Part shown: piece after piece, positions 14,484-22,859 of the stretch
How positions within the stretch are numbered: the stretch's first letter is position 1
Layout: every line of letters starts with the position of its first letter
Assembly (NCBI RefSeq): GCF_019091135.1
Contig: NZ_JAGXJW010000074.1
Span: forward strand, 1-34,432
Direction of reading: 5' to 3'
Length of the DNA: 34,432 nucleotides
Origin: Cohnella sp. GbtcB17
Lineage (GTDB): Bacteria > Bacillota > Bacilli > Paenibacillales > Paenibacillaceae
The notes under the pieces: generated by a model
The model's input: only the letters and a program-made list of their open reading frames with translations
Database searches by the model: none
What the model was told of the DNA's origin: nothing
Program-made: the position numbers and the translations under genes

Positions 14484-17400
14484 ATGCTGCGGGAGCTGTT
14501 CCGCCAGGTGTCCGGCGTGCGCAAGCTGTTCGCCTTCAGCATCGGACTCGGTCTCGGCGCAGGTATGCTGCTGATTCTCGAAGCGGCATGGATCGCGGAT
14601 ATCGCGGACCGCGCGTTTCTCCGGGGCTCGCCGCTTGCGCCGCTGCTGCCGGCCTTCGGCGTACTGCTGCTGTGGATCGCGCTGCGCGCCGTGCTGCAGA
14701 CGGCAGGCGAGCATGCGTCCGCTCAGATGGCGCTGCGGATCAAAGGGGAGCTGCGCGTCCGCCTGATCGCCAAGCTGGCGGAGCTGGGCCCGCGGAGCAT
14801 CGGCGGCGAGCGTTCGGGCGAGTTGCTCGGCACGGTCCACGAGGGCGTGGAGCAGCTCGAAGCGTACTTGTCGAAATATTTGCCGCAGGTCGCGCTGTCG
14901 ATGCTGGTCCCTGCGGCCGTCTTCGCCGTCGCGCTGCGGCTCGATCTCATATCGGCGGTCGTGCTGGCGGTGACGATGCCTTTGCTCGTCCTGTTCATGA
15001 TCCTCGTCGGCGTCGCCGCCAAGAGCAAGGCCGCCAGGCAGTTCAAGCAGCTCGGTCGTCTGGGCGGACACTTCCTGGACGTCGTCCGCGGGCTGCCGAC
15101 CTTGAAGGCGTTCGGCCGCAGCCGCGCGCAGATCGAGATCATCGATCGTCTCAGCGACGATTACCGCCGCGAGACGATGGGTACGCTGCGGCTCGCTTTC
15201 CTGTCGGCGTTCGTGATGGAGCTGTTCGCGACGCTGAGCACTGCGGTCGTGGCCGTCTTCCTGGGACTGCGTCTGGCGGACGGCGGGATCGGGTTTGAGC
15301 AGGCGTTTCTCGTGCTGCTGCTGACGCCGGAGTTCTATGCGCCGGTACGCGCCGTAGGCACGCAGTTCCATGCCAGCGCGGCGGGGATGAGCGCGATCAA
15401 GCGCATCGTGGAGCTGCTCGGGATGGAGGGAGCGGGCTGGCCCGAGCGGACGGACGGCAGGGAGCTGCCGTCGATGCGGTCCGTGCTCGGCGGCCTTGCG
15501 GAGGCGGCCGGCGCTGACGATGCAGGCAAGGCAGGCCGCACGATCGAGCTGCGCGACGTGAGCGTGAGGTATCCGGGCGCGGAGCGCGACGCGGTGAGCG
15601 GGCTGTCGCTGACGATCCGTCCCGGCCTGCGGGTAGCCGGCATCGGGCCGACCGGCGCGGGCATGTGCTCGCTGCTCGATCTGCTGCAGGGCTTTGTGCG
15701 GCCCACGGCTGGGGCTATCTATATCGACGGCGTCGACATGGCGGAGCTGTCGATGGCGGCGTGGCGCGAGGAGCTGTCCGGCGTACCGCAGCAGCCGAAG
15801 CTGTTCCCGGGAACCGTGCGCGACAATGTCGCGTACGGACGCCCCGACGCGACGGAGGCCGAGGTGCTTCGGGCGCTGGAGCTGTCCGGCTCGGCGGACG
15901 TCGTGGCCGCGCTGCCGCAGGGGCTGGATACCGTTCTCGGCGAATCGGCCCGGTTGTCCGGCGGGCAGCAGCAGCGGCAGGCGATCGCGCGGGCGTTGCT
16001 GAAGGATGCGCCGCTGCTTCTGCTCGACGAGCCTACGGCAGGACTCGATGCTATGCGCGAGGCGGAGCTTCGTCGGACGCTGGATACGCTGTTGCGGGGA
16101 CGCATGTCCGTCACGGTCGCGCACCGGCTGGAGACGGTGCAGGGAGCGGATCTCGTCGTCGTGCTGGCGGACGGACGGCTCGCGGAAATCGGGACGCCGG
16201 CCCAACTGCTGGCCGCGAACGGTCTGTACGCGCGCCTGTCCGCGGCTTCCCGCGGCGAAGAGAAGCCTACGCTAAGCGCCGTGCGACAGCCGCCGGTTGC
16301 CGTGGATGAAGCTGCGCCGCTGCAAAGCGACCTTCGCAAAGGCGAAGCTGCGCCTGCCTGGGCTGGAGGAGCGCCCGAGTCGACGACAACGCCGGGGGCC
16401 GGGGCAGGCGAGTCTGCGAATCGGGAGCCGGATGGGGACACGGGGGCGCATGGCGGTTCCTGGCGGCGGCTGCTGGGCTTCCTGCGGCCGTACAAAGGCC
16501 GGCTTGCGCTCGCCGCGCTGCTCGGCTTCGCGACCGTCGCCGCGAACGTGGGACTCATGGGCACCTCGGGCTACCTCATCGCCAAGGCGGCTCTGCGCCC
16601 GGAGACGGTGCTGCTGCTGTTCGTACCGATCGTCGGCGTCCGTTTTTTCGGCATCTCGCGCGGGGTGCTGCGTTACTTGGAACGTCTGGCGTCCCACGAT
16701 TTGACGTTCCGCATCCTGCAGCGCATCCGCGTATGGCTCTACGAGCGGCTCGAACGCGGCGGCGTCTCGCTGCTCGAGCGCCGCAGCGGCGGAGACGTGC
16801 TCGGCGTCATGATGAGCGACGTTGAACAGCTCCAGAATCTGTATCTGCGCGTTATTGCGCCGCCGATTGTAGCTGCGCTGACCGCGCTGCTCGGCACGGC
16901 CGTGCTGGCCGCGTTCGATCCCTATCTGGGCGCGATCGTCGGAGGCATGCTCCTCGTTGCAGGCGTGGGACTGCCCTGGATCGGCTTTCGCGCCGGCCGT
17001 AGAACGGGACGTGAACTCGCGGCGGGACGCGGGCATCTGTACGCGGAAACCGCCGATCTGCTGGCGGGCCTCACGGAGGCCGCGATATTCGGCCGCACGC
17101 GCGACCGGATCGATCGGATCGCGGCCGGGCAAACGCGTCTCGACCGGCTGCAGACCGGATTGAACCGGCTGGGCGCCTTCACGAACGGGGCCATGCTCGC
17201 ATCGGCGCACGTGACCCTATGGCTTGTGCTTCTGTGCGCCGCATGGCTGACCGCGAACGGGCGCCTCGAAGGGCTATATATCCCGGCAGTGGCGATGATC
17301 GCGCTGGCCTGCTTCGAGGCGGTAACGCCGTTGCCTGCGGCCTTCCAGCAGCTGGGCCATACGATGGAATCCGCCGAGCGGCTGTTCGCTATGGCGGACG

Positions 17401-18308
17401 AGGCGGAGGCCGCAGGAGAGCGAGGGCTTAGGAAGGCGCGCACAACGACGGCCGACGCAGGCCAGGAGACTGCGGCTGCATCGCGCGGTCCTGCCGCGTC
17501 GCAAAGGGGCGTGCCTGCCTTGCCGGGAGCGGTCGGGTCTGACTGGGCGCTGCAGGTGCGCGGCCTGTCATGCCGCTATAGCCCGGACGCGCCCTATGCG
17601 CTGCGGGATCTGTCCTTAACGCTGCGGCCCGGCAGACGAATTGCCGTCGTTGGACCGAGCGGTGCGGGCAAAAGCACGCTGCTGCAGTGCCTGCTCGGCC
17701 TGCGCGAGGCTGACGGCGGCAGCATTCGGCTGAACGGATGCGATCTGACTGAGACGCAGGATGGGGAGGCGGCGCTTCTCTTCGCGTTCGTTTCGCAACG
17801 CGTGCAGCTATTCAACGCGTCCGCGGCGGACAATATCCGGCTTGGCAGGCCGGACGCTTCCGACGAAGATTTGCGCCGCGCAGCAAGTCAGGCGCTTATC
17901 GACGAAAAGCTATCTGCGCTGCCGGAAGGCTACGACACGGTCATCGGCGAGTGGGGCGCCTCGCTGTCCGGAGGCGAGCGCCAGCGGCTCGCGCTGGCGC
18001 GGGCCTTGCTGCTGGACGCGCCGGCCATCCTGTTCGACGAGCCCGAGACCGGCCTGGACGCGTTGACGGCGCGCGCGTTCGAAGACAACATGGAGACGGC
18101 GCTCAAGGATAAGGCCGTGCTGTGGGCCACGCACAGACTGTCCGGGCTCGCTCGGATGGATGAGATTCTGGTGCTGGACCAAGGGAGCGTGCGCGAGCGC
18201 GGCAACCATGCGGAGCTGCTTCGCGCGCGTGGCCTGTACTGGCGCATGTGGCGGCTGGAGCGCGAGCAGGATTGGCAGGAAGAAGCGGCGCACATCGCAA
18301 CGGCCTAG
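14484..18308 (+). CDS. cydDC: Fused CydDC thiol-reductant ABC exporter with abnormal first Walker A
   Basis: A 1,274-residue fusion of the two half-transporters needed to assemble cytochrome bd; the family exports cysteine/glutathione and binds heme. The ATG at 14484 is one base after the cydB stop. The CydD-like half (about 1-585) has six membrane helices and an ATPase domain. A low-complexity linker (about 586-650) leads to the CydC-like half, with GLMGTSGYLIAKAAL and a second ATPase. The second ATPase is canonical: GPSGAGKST at 1057-1065, LSGGE from 1161, DEP, H-loop THRL. The first has LSGGQQ from 491, DEP and His547, but its P-loop reads GPTGAGMCS, so the essential Lys is Met394 and Ser/Thr are Cys395/Ser396. 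In the codons this equals three A-to-T changes. Site 1 is probably weak or dead unless this is a sequence error. A second linker lies before the last ATPase domain. Confidence 0.95.
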   Translation: MLRELFRQVSGVRKLFAFSIGLGLGAGMLLILEAAWIADIADRAFLRGSPLAPLLPAFGVLLLWIALRAVLQTAGEHASAQMALRIKGELRVRLIAKLAELGPRSIGGERSGELLGTVHEGVEQLEAYLSKYLPQVALSMLVPAAVFAVALRLDLISAVVLAVTMPLLVLFMILVGVAAKSKAARQFKQLGRLGGHFLDVVRGLPTLKAFGRSRAQIEIIDRLSDDYRRETMGTLRLAFLSAFVMELFATLSTAVVAVFLGLRLADGGIGFEQAFLVLLLTPEFYAPVRAVGTQFHASAAGMSAIKRIVELLGMEGAGWPERTDGRELPSMRSVLGGLAEAAGADDAGKAGRTIELRDVSVRYPGAERDAVSGLSLTIRPGLRVAGIGPTGAGMCSLLDLLQGFVRPTAGAIYIDGVDMAELSMAAWREELSGVPQQPKLFPGTVRDNVAYGRPDATEAEVLRALELSGSADVVAALPQGLDTVLGESARLSGGQQQRQAIARALLKDAPLLLLDEPTAGLDAMREAELRRTLDTLLRGRMSVTVAHRLETVQGADLVVVLADGRLAEIGTPAQLLAANGLYARLSAASRGEEKPTLSAVRQPPVAVDEAAPLQSDLRKGEAAPAWAGGAPESTTTPGAGAGESANREPDGDTGAHGGSWRRLLGFLRPYKGRLALAALLGFATVAANVGLMGTSGYLIAKAALRPETVLLLFVPIVGVRFFGISRGVLRYLERLASHDLTFRILQRIRVWLYERLERGGVSLLERRSGGDVLGVMMSDVEQLQNLYLRVIAPPIVAALTALLGTAVLAAFDPYLGAIVGGMLLVAGVGLPWIGFRAGRRTGRELAAGRGHLYAETADLLAGLTEAAIFGRTRDRIDRIAAGQTRLDRLQTGLNRLGAFTNGAMLASAHVTLWLVLLCAAWLTANGRLEGLYIPAVAMIALACFEAVTPLPAAFQQLGHTMESAERLFAMADEAEAAGERGLRKARTTTADAGQETAAASRGPAASQRGVPALPGAVGSDWALQVRGLSCRYSPDAPYALRDLSLTLRPGRRIAVVGPSGAGKSTLLQCLLGLREADGGSIRLNGCDLTETQDGEAALLFAFVSQRVQLFNASAADNIRLGRPDASDEDLRRAASQALIDEKLSALPEGYDTVIGEWGASLSGGERQRLALARALLLDAPAILFDEPETGLDALTARAFEDNMETALKDKAVLWATHRLSGLARMDEILVLDQGSVRERGNHAELLRARGLYWRMWRLEREQDWQEEAAHIATA

Positions 18309-18370
18309 GTAATGGACGACCTTCGCAGGAAAGCACCGGCCTTTTACAAATAGACTGACGCCCGACATTC

Positions 18371-18407
18371 CCTGCTCGAAGGGGATACCGTTAAAACGCG
18401 CGAAATG
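18371..18407 (+). repeat. Dispersed about 40-bp repeat, copy 3
   Basis: CCTGCTCGAAGGGGATACCG followed by TTAAAACGCGCGAAATGG. It is a single unpaired copy between the cydDC stop and the next gene. Confidence 0.8.
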
Positions 18408-18490
18408 GAACAACGCCGCCCCGTGCCCGGGGACGAACGCCCGCCCGCCTCCCTGCATAAGATGCAGCAGTCTTCGAGGAGAGGCAGAAG

Positions 18491-19894
18491 GTGATGGCAT
18501 TGGAGATAGCCCTGACATCCTTGCATTGGGTGTACCTGGCTTTTATTTTATTCATCATGGCGATGCTCGTTATGCGCCGGGACACGATGCTGGTGTGCGT
18601 GGTCGGCATATTGGCGTTGGGCTTGATCGCGACGGACAGTCTGGACAGCTCGGTATCGGGCATCTTCAACAGCTTTATTTATGCGATAAAGGAACTGATC
18701 GGCACGATCCTGATCATCTCGATCATCGTCTCGATGAGCCGGATCCTTATTCGGACGGGCATCAACGAAGCGATGGTCAAGCCGCTCACGCGGTTCATCA
18801 GGACGCCTGCGATGGCCTATTGGGGGATCGGCATCATCATGATGGTGACGTCCTGGTTTTTCTGGCCTTCGCCCGGCGTCGCGCTGATCGGCGCGGTGCT
18901 GCTCCCGGTTGCCGTCCGGGTGGGGCTCCCGGCGCTCGGCGCGGCGATGGCGATGAATCTGTTCGGACACGGCGTTGCGCTGTCCGGGGATTATATCATT
19001 CAGGGCGCGCCGAAGCTGACGGCAGATGCGGCGGGCCTGCCCGTGTCGCAGGTCATGGAGGCGAGCATTCCGCTCGTGGCCGTGATGGGGGTCGTCACGA
19101 CCGTAGCGGCGTTTTGGCTGATGCGGAGGGATTTGAAACGCGGCACCTTCCGCGAGGGGCTCGTCGCGGAGGCGCCGGCCGGCGACGCCGGCGGGAAGAA
19201 CGACGCCATTCCAATGGCCCCAGCGCTCAAGCGGCTGCTCTCGGTGATCGTGCCGCTGCTATTCCTGGCCGACGTCGTAGCCATGATCGTTTTCAAGCTG
19301 CAAGGCGGCGACGCCACGGCGCTGGTTGGCGGCACGGCCGTACTGATCCTGATCGGCGTGACGCTGTTGGCGCACGGCGACCGGGGGCTTGAAGCGACGA
19401 CGGATTATTTTATCGAGGGATTACAGTTCGGCTTTCGCGTATTCGGCCCCGTCATCCCGATCGCGGCCTTCTTTTATCTCGGAGACTCCGCGTTTGCCGA
19501 CCTCATCGGCAAGCTGCCCGAGGGCTCGCACGGCATCGTAAACGATCTGGGCGTCGCGCTTGCCAATACGGTGCCGCTGAACGGCGCGGTGAGCTCCGTG
19601 ACGCTGACCGTCGTCGGCGCCATTACCGGCCTGGACGGCTCGGGCTTCTCCGGCATCTCGCTGGCAGGCTCGATCGCGAACATGTTCGGCGCCTCGGTCG
19701 GCGGCACTGATACGCTGACGGCGCTCGGTCAGGTAGCGGCCATCTGGGTAGGGGGCGGCACGCTCATTCCTTGGGCGCTTATCCCTGCGGCCGCCATTTG
19801 CGGCGTCAGTCCGTTCGAGCTGGCCCGCCGCAATCTGGTGCCGGTCCTGATCGGGCTGGCCGTCACGACGCTCGTCGCTATTTTTCTCGTGTAG
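18491..19894 (+). CDS. Multi-span permease, ion-transporter (IT) superfamily-like, substrate unknown
   Basis: A 467-residue, very hydrophobic protein with roughly 10-12 predicted membrane helices. The start is GTG 18491 or the adjacent ATG 18494; GAGGAGAGG lies about 9-12 bases upstream. Paired Gly/Ala-rich segments such as FFWPSPGVALIGAVLLPVAV with MNLFGHGVALSGDYIIQGAP in the first half, and NTVPLNGAVSSVTL with ANMFGASVGGTDTLTALGQ in the second, suggest two inverted halves with re-entrant loops, as in DctM, NhaC or GntP-like carriers. A charged cytoplasmic loop lies around residues 215-245. I cannot name the family or substrate. It stands alone, 182 bp after cydDC with a dispersed repeat between, so it is probably not part of the cyd operon. 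A hairpin follows it. Confidence 0.75.
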   Translation: MMALEIALTSLHWVYLAFILFIMAMLVMRRDTMLVCVVGILALGLIATDSLDSSVSGIFNSFIYAIKELIGTILIISIIVSMSRILIRTGINEAMVKPLTRFIRTPAMAYWGIGIIMMVTSWFFWPSPGVALIGAVLLPVAVRVGLPALGAAMAMNLFGHGVALSGDYIIQGAPKLTADAAGLPVSQVMEASIPLVAVMGVVTTVAAFWLMRRDLKRGTFREGLVAEAPAGDAGGKNDAIPMAPALKRLLSVIVPLLFLADVVAMIVFKLQGGDATALVGGTAVLILIGVTLLAHGDRGLEATTDYFIEGLQFGFRVFGPVIPIAAFFYLGDSAFADLIGKLPEGSHGIVNDLGVALANTVPLNGAVSSVTLTVVGAITGLDGSGFSGISLAGSIANMFGASVGGTDTLTALGQVAAIWVGGGTLIPWALIPAAAICGVSPFELARRNLVPVLIGLAVTTLVAIFLV

Positions 19895-19923
19895 AGGACG
19901 CCCATGCCGGCTCCCGAATCCAA

Positions 19924-19960
19924 CAGGCCCTTATGCCGATACCTCGGGCATGAGGGCCTG
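19924..19960. terminator. Hairpin between convergent genes (likely bidirectional terminator)
   Basis: CAGGCCC...ATGCC with GGCAT...GGGCCTG forms a strong stem between the permease stop (19894) and the AraC-gene stop (19973). The T runs are poor, so it may act as a weak terminator or stabiliser. Confidence 0.55.
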
Positions 19961-19972
19961 CGTGCGTAAAGA

Positions 19973-20842
19973 TCATCGCAAAGATTCGTAGTTCTGCGCG
20001 ATCGGGAGCGAGAGGCCCTGCTCGGCCACGCGTTTCCTCCAGGTGGACGGGCTCTCGCCGACCTTCATCTTGAATATTCTGCTGAAGTAGTGGAGGTTGG
20101 AAAATCCGGTCAACTCCGCAATCTGCTGCACGGGCAGATCGGTCGAGCCCAGATAGCTGATCGCCGCTTTGAGCCGCAGCTCCTGCAGGTATTGGATCGG
20201 CGTCGCACCGAAGGTTTGCTTGAACAACCGGATGACGTACGACGGCGTCAGGTTGCACATTTGCGAGAGTTCCTCAATAGTGATGTTGTCAGTATAGAAA
20301 CGCTCCATATAACGAAGCAGGGGATACAGGTGACGCTCGACGGGCGAGGAGGAAGGGCTGCTGTCCGGAAGCGCCGCCGCTTGCGCGGATGCGGCTACCG
20401 CGTTGCGAACGAGCAGAAGCAGCTTGCGGATATCCCATTCAAGCAATTGATGGGCGGTTCGCGCGTCCAGTTCGCCGGTTTCGTAGGATACAATGATCGA
20501 AGTGACCGCGGATATGCCAGCCAGCAGCGGCTGCGACCAGGCGATACGCTCCGCGCCGCTCTGCATTTGATTCCACTGGAGAATCACCTCGTAGCCGGGA
20601 AGCAGCTCTTGCTGGATATCCGCCTCCATATACCAACCCCGAACGCCGGACGCCGCAGGCGTGAGCCAGTGAGGCGTATGAGCGGGAATGACGAGCAGAA
20701 CGGGAGAGGAGAGCATGTAGGATCTGCCCATCCAGTGCAGCTCCGATTCGCCGTTGTCGATATACAGGATCTCATGATAAGGATGAACGCCGCCGGCTCC
20801 CGAGGGCTGCAGCTTCAGCGTTCCGTACTCCCTGATGATCAT
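19973..20842 (-). CDS. AraC-family transcriptional regulator with N-terminal cupin
   Basis: A 289-residue protein. The ATG at 20842 has GGAGGTGG about 8 bases upstream. Residues 1 to about 110 form a cupin-like sensor domain (VHPYHEILYIDNGESELHW ... VIPAHTPHW), and a helical linker follows. The last about 100 residues contain two helix-turn-helix motifs of the AraC type: ITIEELSQMCNLTPSYVIRLF and LPVQQIAELTGFSNLHYFSR, then FKMKVGESPSTWRK. The cupin probably binds a sugar or oligosaccharide. It is divergent from the lipoprotein/permease ABC operon starting at 21128, so it most likely controls that operon and perhaps itself. The shared 285-bp region carries two direct repeats of AATATTGTGC. Confidence 0.93.
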   Translation of the reverse strand: MIIREYGTLKLQPSGAGGVHPYHEILYIDNGESELHWMGRSYMLSSPVLLVIPAHTPHWLTPAASGVRGWYMEADIQQELLPGYEVILQWNQMQSGAERIAWSQPLLAGISAVTSIIVSYETGELDARTAHQLLEWDIRKLLLLVRNAVAASAQAAALPDSSPSSSPVERHLYPLLRYMERFYTDNITIEELSQMCNLTPSYVIRLFKQTFGATPIQYLQELRLKAAISYLGSTDLPVQQIAELTGFSNLHYFSRIFKMKVGESPSTWRKRVAEQGLSLPIAQNYESLR

Positions 20843-20870
20843 GGGTTTCCACCTCCGTTAGGCTGAGTTC

Positions 20871-20945
20871 AATATTGTGCAAGTGGGTTGGAAACGCTTT
20901 AAGCTTACCAAGCTTCGACCTGACTGACAACTTGGAATATTGTGC
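20871..20945. promoter_or_regulatory. Direct repeats in the araC-ABC divergent region, with a cre-like site
   Basis: AATATTGTGC occurs at 20871-20880 and again at 20936-20945, 65 bp apart. Between them TGGAAACGCTTTAA (20889-20902) matches the catabolite element consensus TGWAANCGNTNWCA at 12 of 14 positions. These are candidate sites for the adjacent AraC protein and for CcpA. Confidence 0.45.
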
Positions 20946-21127
20946 GATTTCCGCTAAATACGAACCCGTGCGAATCAGCTACCATAAAGCTGCAGACGAT
21001 CACGACGATGCAAGAGGCCCTGTAAGCGCATTCCAGCTCCGTCAGGAGTGAGGATTCGACGCCTTTATCGTGTGTGTTTGCATAACAGGTGTTATATCAT
21101 GCGGCCAAAACAAGAAAGGGGATCAAA

Positions 21128-22780
21128 ATGAGAAAAAAATGGGCTCTGAGCGGTATGGCGGTCATGATGGCTTTTGGCGTTGCAGCATGTTCCAAGTCGT
21201 CGGAAAATTCGGAAAACAGTGGTTCGACAAGCGCGGCGTCGAGCGGCGCTGTGCAGACGGCATCGTCGGACAGCGCGGGCGGCACACCGATCACTTATAC
21301 GTTCGGACGGAATATCGATCCGAACAGCGATCCGATCAAACTGCTCGAATCGCAAACGGGGGAAACGCTTGCGGACAATCGCTGGACTCGACTGTTCAAG
21401 GAAAAGCTGAACGTCTCCGTGGATTACAAGATGGTCACGGCCAGTCCGACCTACGATCAGCAGTTCAAGCTGGCGATGGCCTCCAATGACCTGCCAGACA
21501 TGTTCAACGTCACGAGCGAGGCCGATATGAAGCAGCTGATGGATGCCGGCGCGCTGGAGGATCTGACCGATGCCTACAAGCAATACGGGTCCGAGCTGCT
21601 GAAGAGCATCATCGAGGCAGAGACGGCGCGCGTATTCGAGCCGGTCACCAAGGACGGCAAGATCTACGCGATTCCGCTTAAAATGCCGTCCACGAACGGC
21701 TACAACCATCTGTGGATTCGCGAGGATTGGCTGACGAAGCTCGGTCTCGAGCGTCCGAAAACGATGGACGACGTCTATAAGATCGCGAAGGCGTTCAAGG
21801 AGGGAGACCCGGACGGCAACGGCAAGCCGGATACGTTCGGCCTGCAGATCGACAACGCATTCCGCGAAAATATGAAGGGCTTCTTCTGGGGATATGGCGC
21901 CGAAGCTTCGCCTGACATGTGGGTGGAACGGGACGGCAAGGCGGTGCGGGGCTTCGTTCAGCCCGAGATGAAGGAACCGCTCGCGATGCTTCAGACGATG
22001 TACAAGGAAGGCATCATCGACAAGGAGTTCGGCACCAAGGACAACGCCAAGTCGATGGAGTCGGTCGTCTCGGGCAAGACAGGCATGTTCTACGGACCGC
22101 ACTGGTCGGCGTTCACGATCGACAAGACGATGCAGAACGATCCGAACGCCAAGTGGATCGTCGTGCCGCTGCCTTCCAAGGACGGCAGTCCGACCAAGGT
22201 ATCTCTCACCATCGGCAAGGACAGCTATGTCGCGGTCAAGAAGGGCACGAAGAACCCGGAAAATCTCGTCAAAATGTTTAATGTCTACGTGGAAGCGCTG
22301 TTCGGAAAAGATGCGGAATTCAGCAAGTACTACGGGGAGAACGGCGTAGAGAACATCTGGCAGATGTCTCCGATCTACACGCTGGACCCGATGATCGACC
22401 TGAAGGCGCATCAGGAAATCAAGGCGGCGATCGAGAACGGAACGACGGACAGCCTGGGCGGCACGGCAGCCGGCTTCTACGCGAACATCAAGTCCGGCAT
22501 GTGGACGTTCGAGATGATGTTCGGACCGAAGGATACGCCGTTCGCCTACGTGGATCAATCCTATCCGGACCAGATCGTGTGGAACGCTTACCTGGGCGCG
22601 CCGACGCCGACGCAGATCACGCGCGGCAGCTCCATGGACGAGCTGATCATCACTTCGCTGACCGCGATCATCATGGGCAAGACGGACGCCGATCAAGGCT
22701 TCGACAAGATGGTCGCCGAATGGAACAAGCTGGGCGGGGACAAAGTTACGCAAGAGGTCAACGCGGAGCTCGGCAAGTAA
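21128..22780 (+). CDS. Extracellular solute-binding lipoprotein (LplA-type, sugar ABC transporter)
   Basis: A 550-residue binding protein for a carbohydrate ABC importer. The ATG at 21128 is chosen over a frame opening at 21089 because AGAAAGGGG lies about 7 bases upstream and a lipoprotein signal begins there: MRKKWALSGM..., with lipobox VAAC and Cys21 as the lipidation site. A Ser/Asn-rich linker follows. The large size and the LplB/LplC-type permeases downstream fit the LplA/YtcQ group found with oligosaccharide uptake in Paenibacillaceae. The substrate cannot be read from the sequence; a plant or bacterial oligosaccharide is likely. It is the first gene of the operon and sits opposite the AraC gene. 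A strong hairpin separates it from the permeases. Confidence 0.93.
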   Translation: MRKKWALSGMAVMMAFGVAACSKSSENSENSGSTSAASSGAVQTASSDSAGGTPITYTFGRNIDPNSDPIKLLESQTGETLADNRWTRLFKEKLNVSVDYKMVTASPTYDQQFKLAMASNDLPDMFNVTSEADMKQLMDAGALEDLTDAYKQYGSELLKSIIEAETARVFEPVTKDGKIYAIPLKMPSTNGYNHLWIREDWLTKLGLERPKTMDDVYKIAKAFKEGDPDGNGKPDTFGLQIDNAFRENMKGFFWGYGAEASPDMWVERDGKAVRGFVQPEMKEPLAMLQTMYKEGIIDKEFGTKDNAKSMESVVSGKTGMFYGPHWSAFTIDKTMQNDPNAKWIVVPLPSKDGSPTKVSLTIGKDSYVAVKKGTKNPENLVKMFNVYVEALFGKDAEFSKYYGENGVENIWQMSPIYTLDPMIDLKAHQEIKAAIENGTTDSLGGTAAGFYANIKSGMWTFEMMFGPKDTPFAYVDQSYPDQIVWNAYLGAPTPTQITRGSSMDELIITSLTAIIMGKTDADQGFDKMVAEWNKLGGDKVTQEVNAELGK

Positions 22781-22801
22781 GCGCGAGGCAGTCCTATACC
22801 C

Positions 22802-22831
22802 GCAAGCGCCGTCTTGACCTGCGGCGCTTGC
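22802..22831 (+). other. Intercistronic stem-loop between binding protein and permease genes
   Basis: GCAAGCGCCG (22802-22811) pairs perfectly with CGGCGCTTGC (22822-22831) around a 10-base loop. The tail TTCAATTCAA is not a strong terminator. Such hairpins can protect the upstream mRNA or partly terminate, giving more binding protein than permease. Confidence 0.7.
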
Positions 22832-22859
22832 TTCAATTCAACGGGAGGAGGCGAAAAGG

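Noticed and set aside
14373..16205. 610-residue open frame antisense to cydB-cydDC
   Set aside because: Arg/Gln/His-rich composition typical of antisense frames in GC-rich genes; the sense strand encodes clear CydDC motifs.
21092..22753. 553-residue open frame antisense to the binding-protein gene
   Set aside because: Same reason: the sense frame has a lipobox, RBS and operon context, while the antisense frame has none.
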